Source of the DNA: Prevotellaceae bacterium UBA2757
Lineage (GTDB): Bacteria > Bacteroidota > Bacteroidia > Bacteroidales > Bacteroidaceae
Direction of reading: 5' to 3'
NCBI GenBank assembly: GCA_002353215.1
Contig: DEJD01000013.1
Coordinates: 8,150-14,024, forward strand
DNA length: 5,875 nucleotides
The position numbers were made by a program, and so were the translations under genes. The notes beneath the pieces were generated by a model. That model searched no databases. It was not told the DNA's origin and was given only the letters and a program-made list of their open reading frames with translations. Shown here piece after piece: positions 5,725-5,875 of the stretch. Within the stretch, counting starts at the first letter, position 1; each line of letters starts with the position of its first letter.

Positions 5725-5875
5725 CAAAAGACAAGAAATGGTTAGAGAACCACAAAAGATTATACTTAGAAGGCAAAAAGATAAAGATAAGATTTGAGGC
5801 TAGTATAATAAAAAGGTCAAGACAAAGGTTAGTAAAAGAAAAAAGGTTAGTAAAAAGGTTAGTTAAGGTAATAAA
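5725..5875 (+). other. Long A/G-rich untranslated leader of the downstream gene (runs off the edge)
   Basis: About 150 bases downstream of the promoter are strikingly rich in A and G and poor in C, with few possibilities for stable pairing. No gene of normal size begins here. One tiny reading frame, ATG 5738 to TGA 5797 (19 codons, many lysines and arginines), is present but has no support beyond its position. The final GGTAATAAA looks like the lead-in to a start codon just outside the window. An unstructured, purine-rich leader of this kind suggests a highly expressed gene; its identity cannot be read here. Confidence 0.5.
5824..5863 (+). repeat. Three direct copies of AAAGGTTAGT in the leader
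   Basis: Copies begin at 5824, 5842 and 5854. The first two extend to AAAGGTTAGTAAAA, and the third is followed by TAAGG. A weaker relative, TGGTTAGAG, occurs at 5739-5747. The spacing is 18 and then 12 bases, not a constant period, so this is more like repeated binding sites for a protein or RNA than a slippage array. Confidence 0.6.

Noticed and set aside
1..5875. tRNA or rRNA genes, CRISPR arrays, insertion sequences, attachment sites
   Set aside because: No cloverleaf-like segments, regular repeat-spacer pattern, transposase motifs or terminal inverted repeats were seen on either strand.

Overview
The window looks like a chromosomal piece of a Bacteroidales bacterium, probably a Prevotella relative. 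The basis is promoters of the Bacteroidetes type (TTTG plus TAnnTTTG), genes without clear Shine-Dalgarno sites, moderate-to-low GC content, and the style of the encoded proteins. The genus is an inference from pattern recognition, not from a search.

Layout: positions 1-824 (minus strand) hold most of a tRNA-dihydrouridine synthase gene, cut by the left edge so that its C-terminus is missing. A 121-base divergent intergenic region (825-945) carries promoter-like elements for both flanking genes and a small dyad next to the right-hand start codon. Positions 946-5562 (plus strand) are one uninterrupted 1538-codon reading frame. From 5563 to the right edge there is no substantial gene: a terminator-like hairpin, then a textbook Bacteroidetes promoter with an A/G-rich leader containing repeated AAAGGTTAGT units. 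That leader points to a gene that starts just beyond the window.

The large gene is the main interest. It encodes two complete membrane sensor histidine kinases in one chain, arranged sensor-TM-PAS-HisKA-HATPase twice. The phosphoacceptor histidines (H562, H1302) and the ATP-binding motifs lie about 740 residues apart. Both catalytic cores keep all the key residues. The two extracytoplasmic sensors are clearly related but divergent. The junction (about residues 770-795) is a former lipoprotein-type signal peptide now buried in the middle of the protein. As a transmembrane segment it would return the chain to the periplasm, so a four-crossing topology is consistent. A TAATG stop/start overlap sits in the +1 frame exactly at the junction, suggesting that two translationally coupled genes became fused, or that a frameshift in this sequence joins them artificially.

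No response regulator, receiver domain or output domain is encoded in the window, so the downstream partner is unknown. The tRNA modification gene is a divergently transcribed housekeeping neighbour with no evident functional tie to the kinase.
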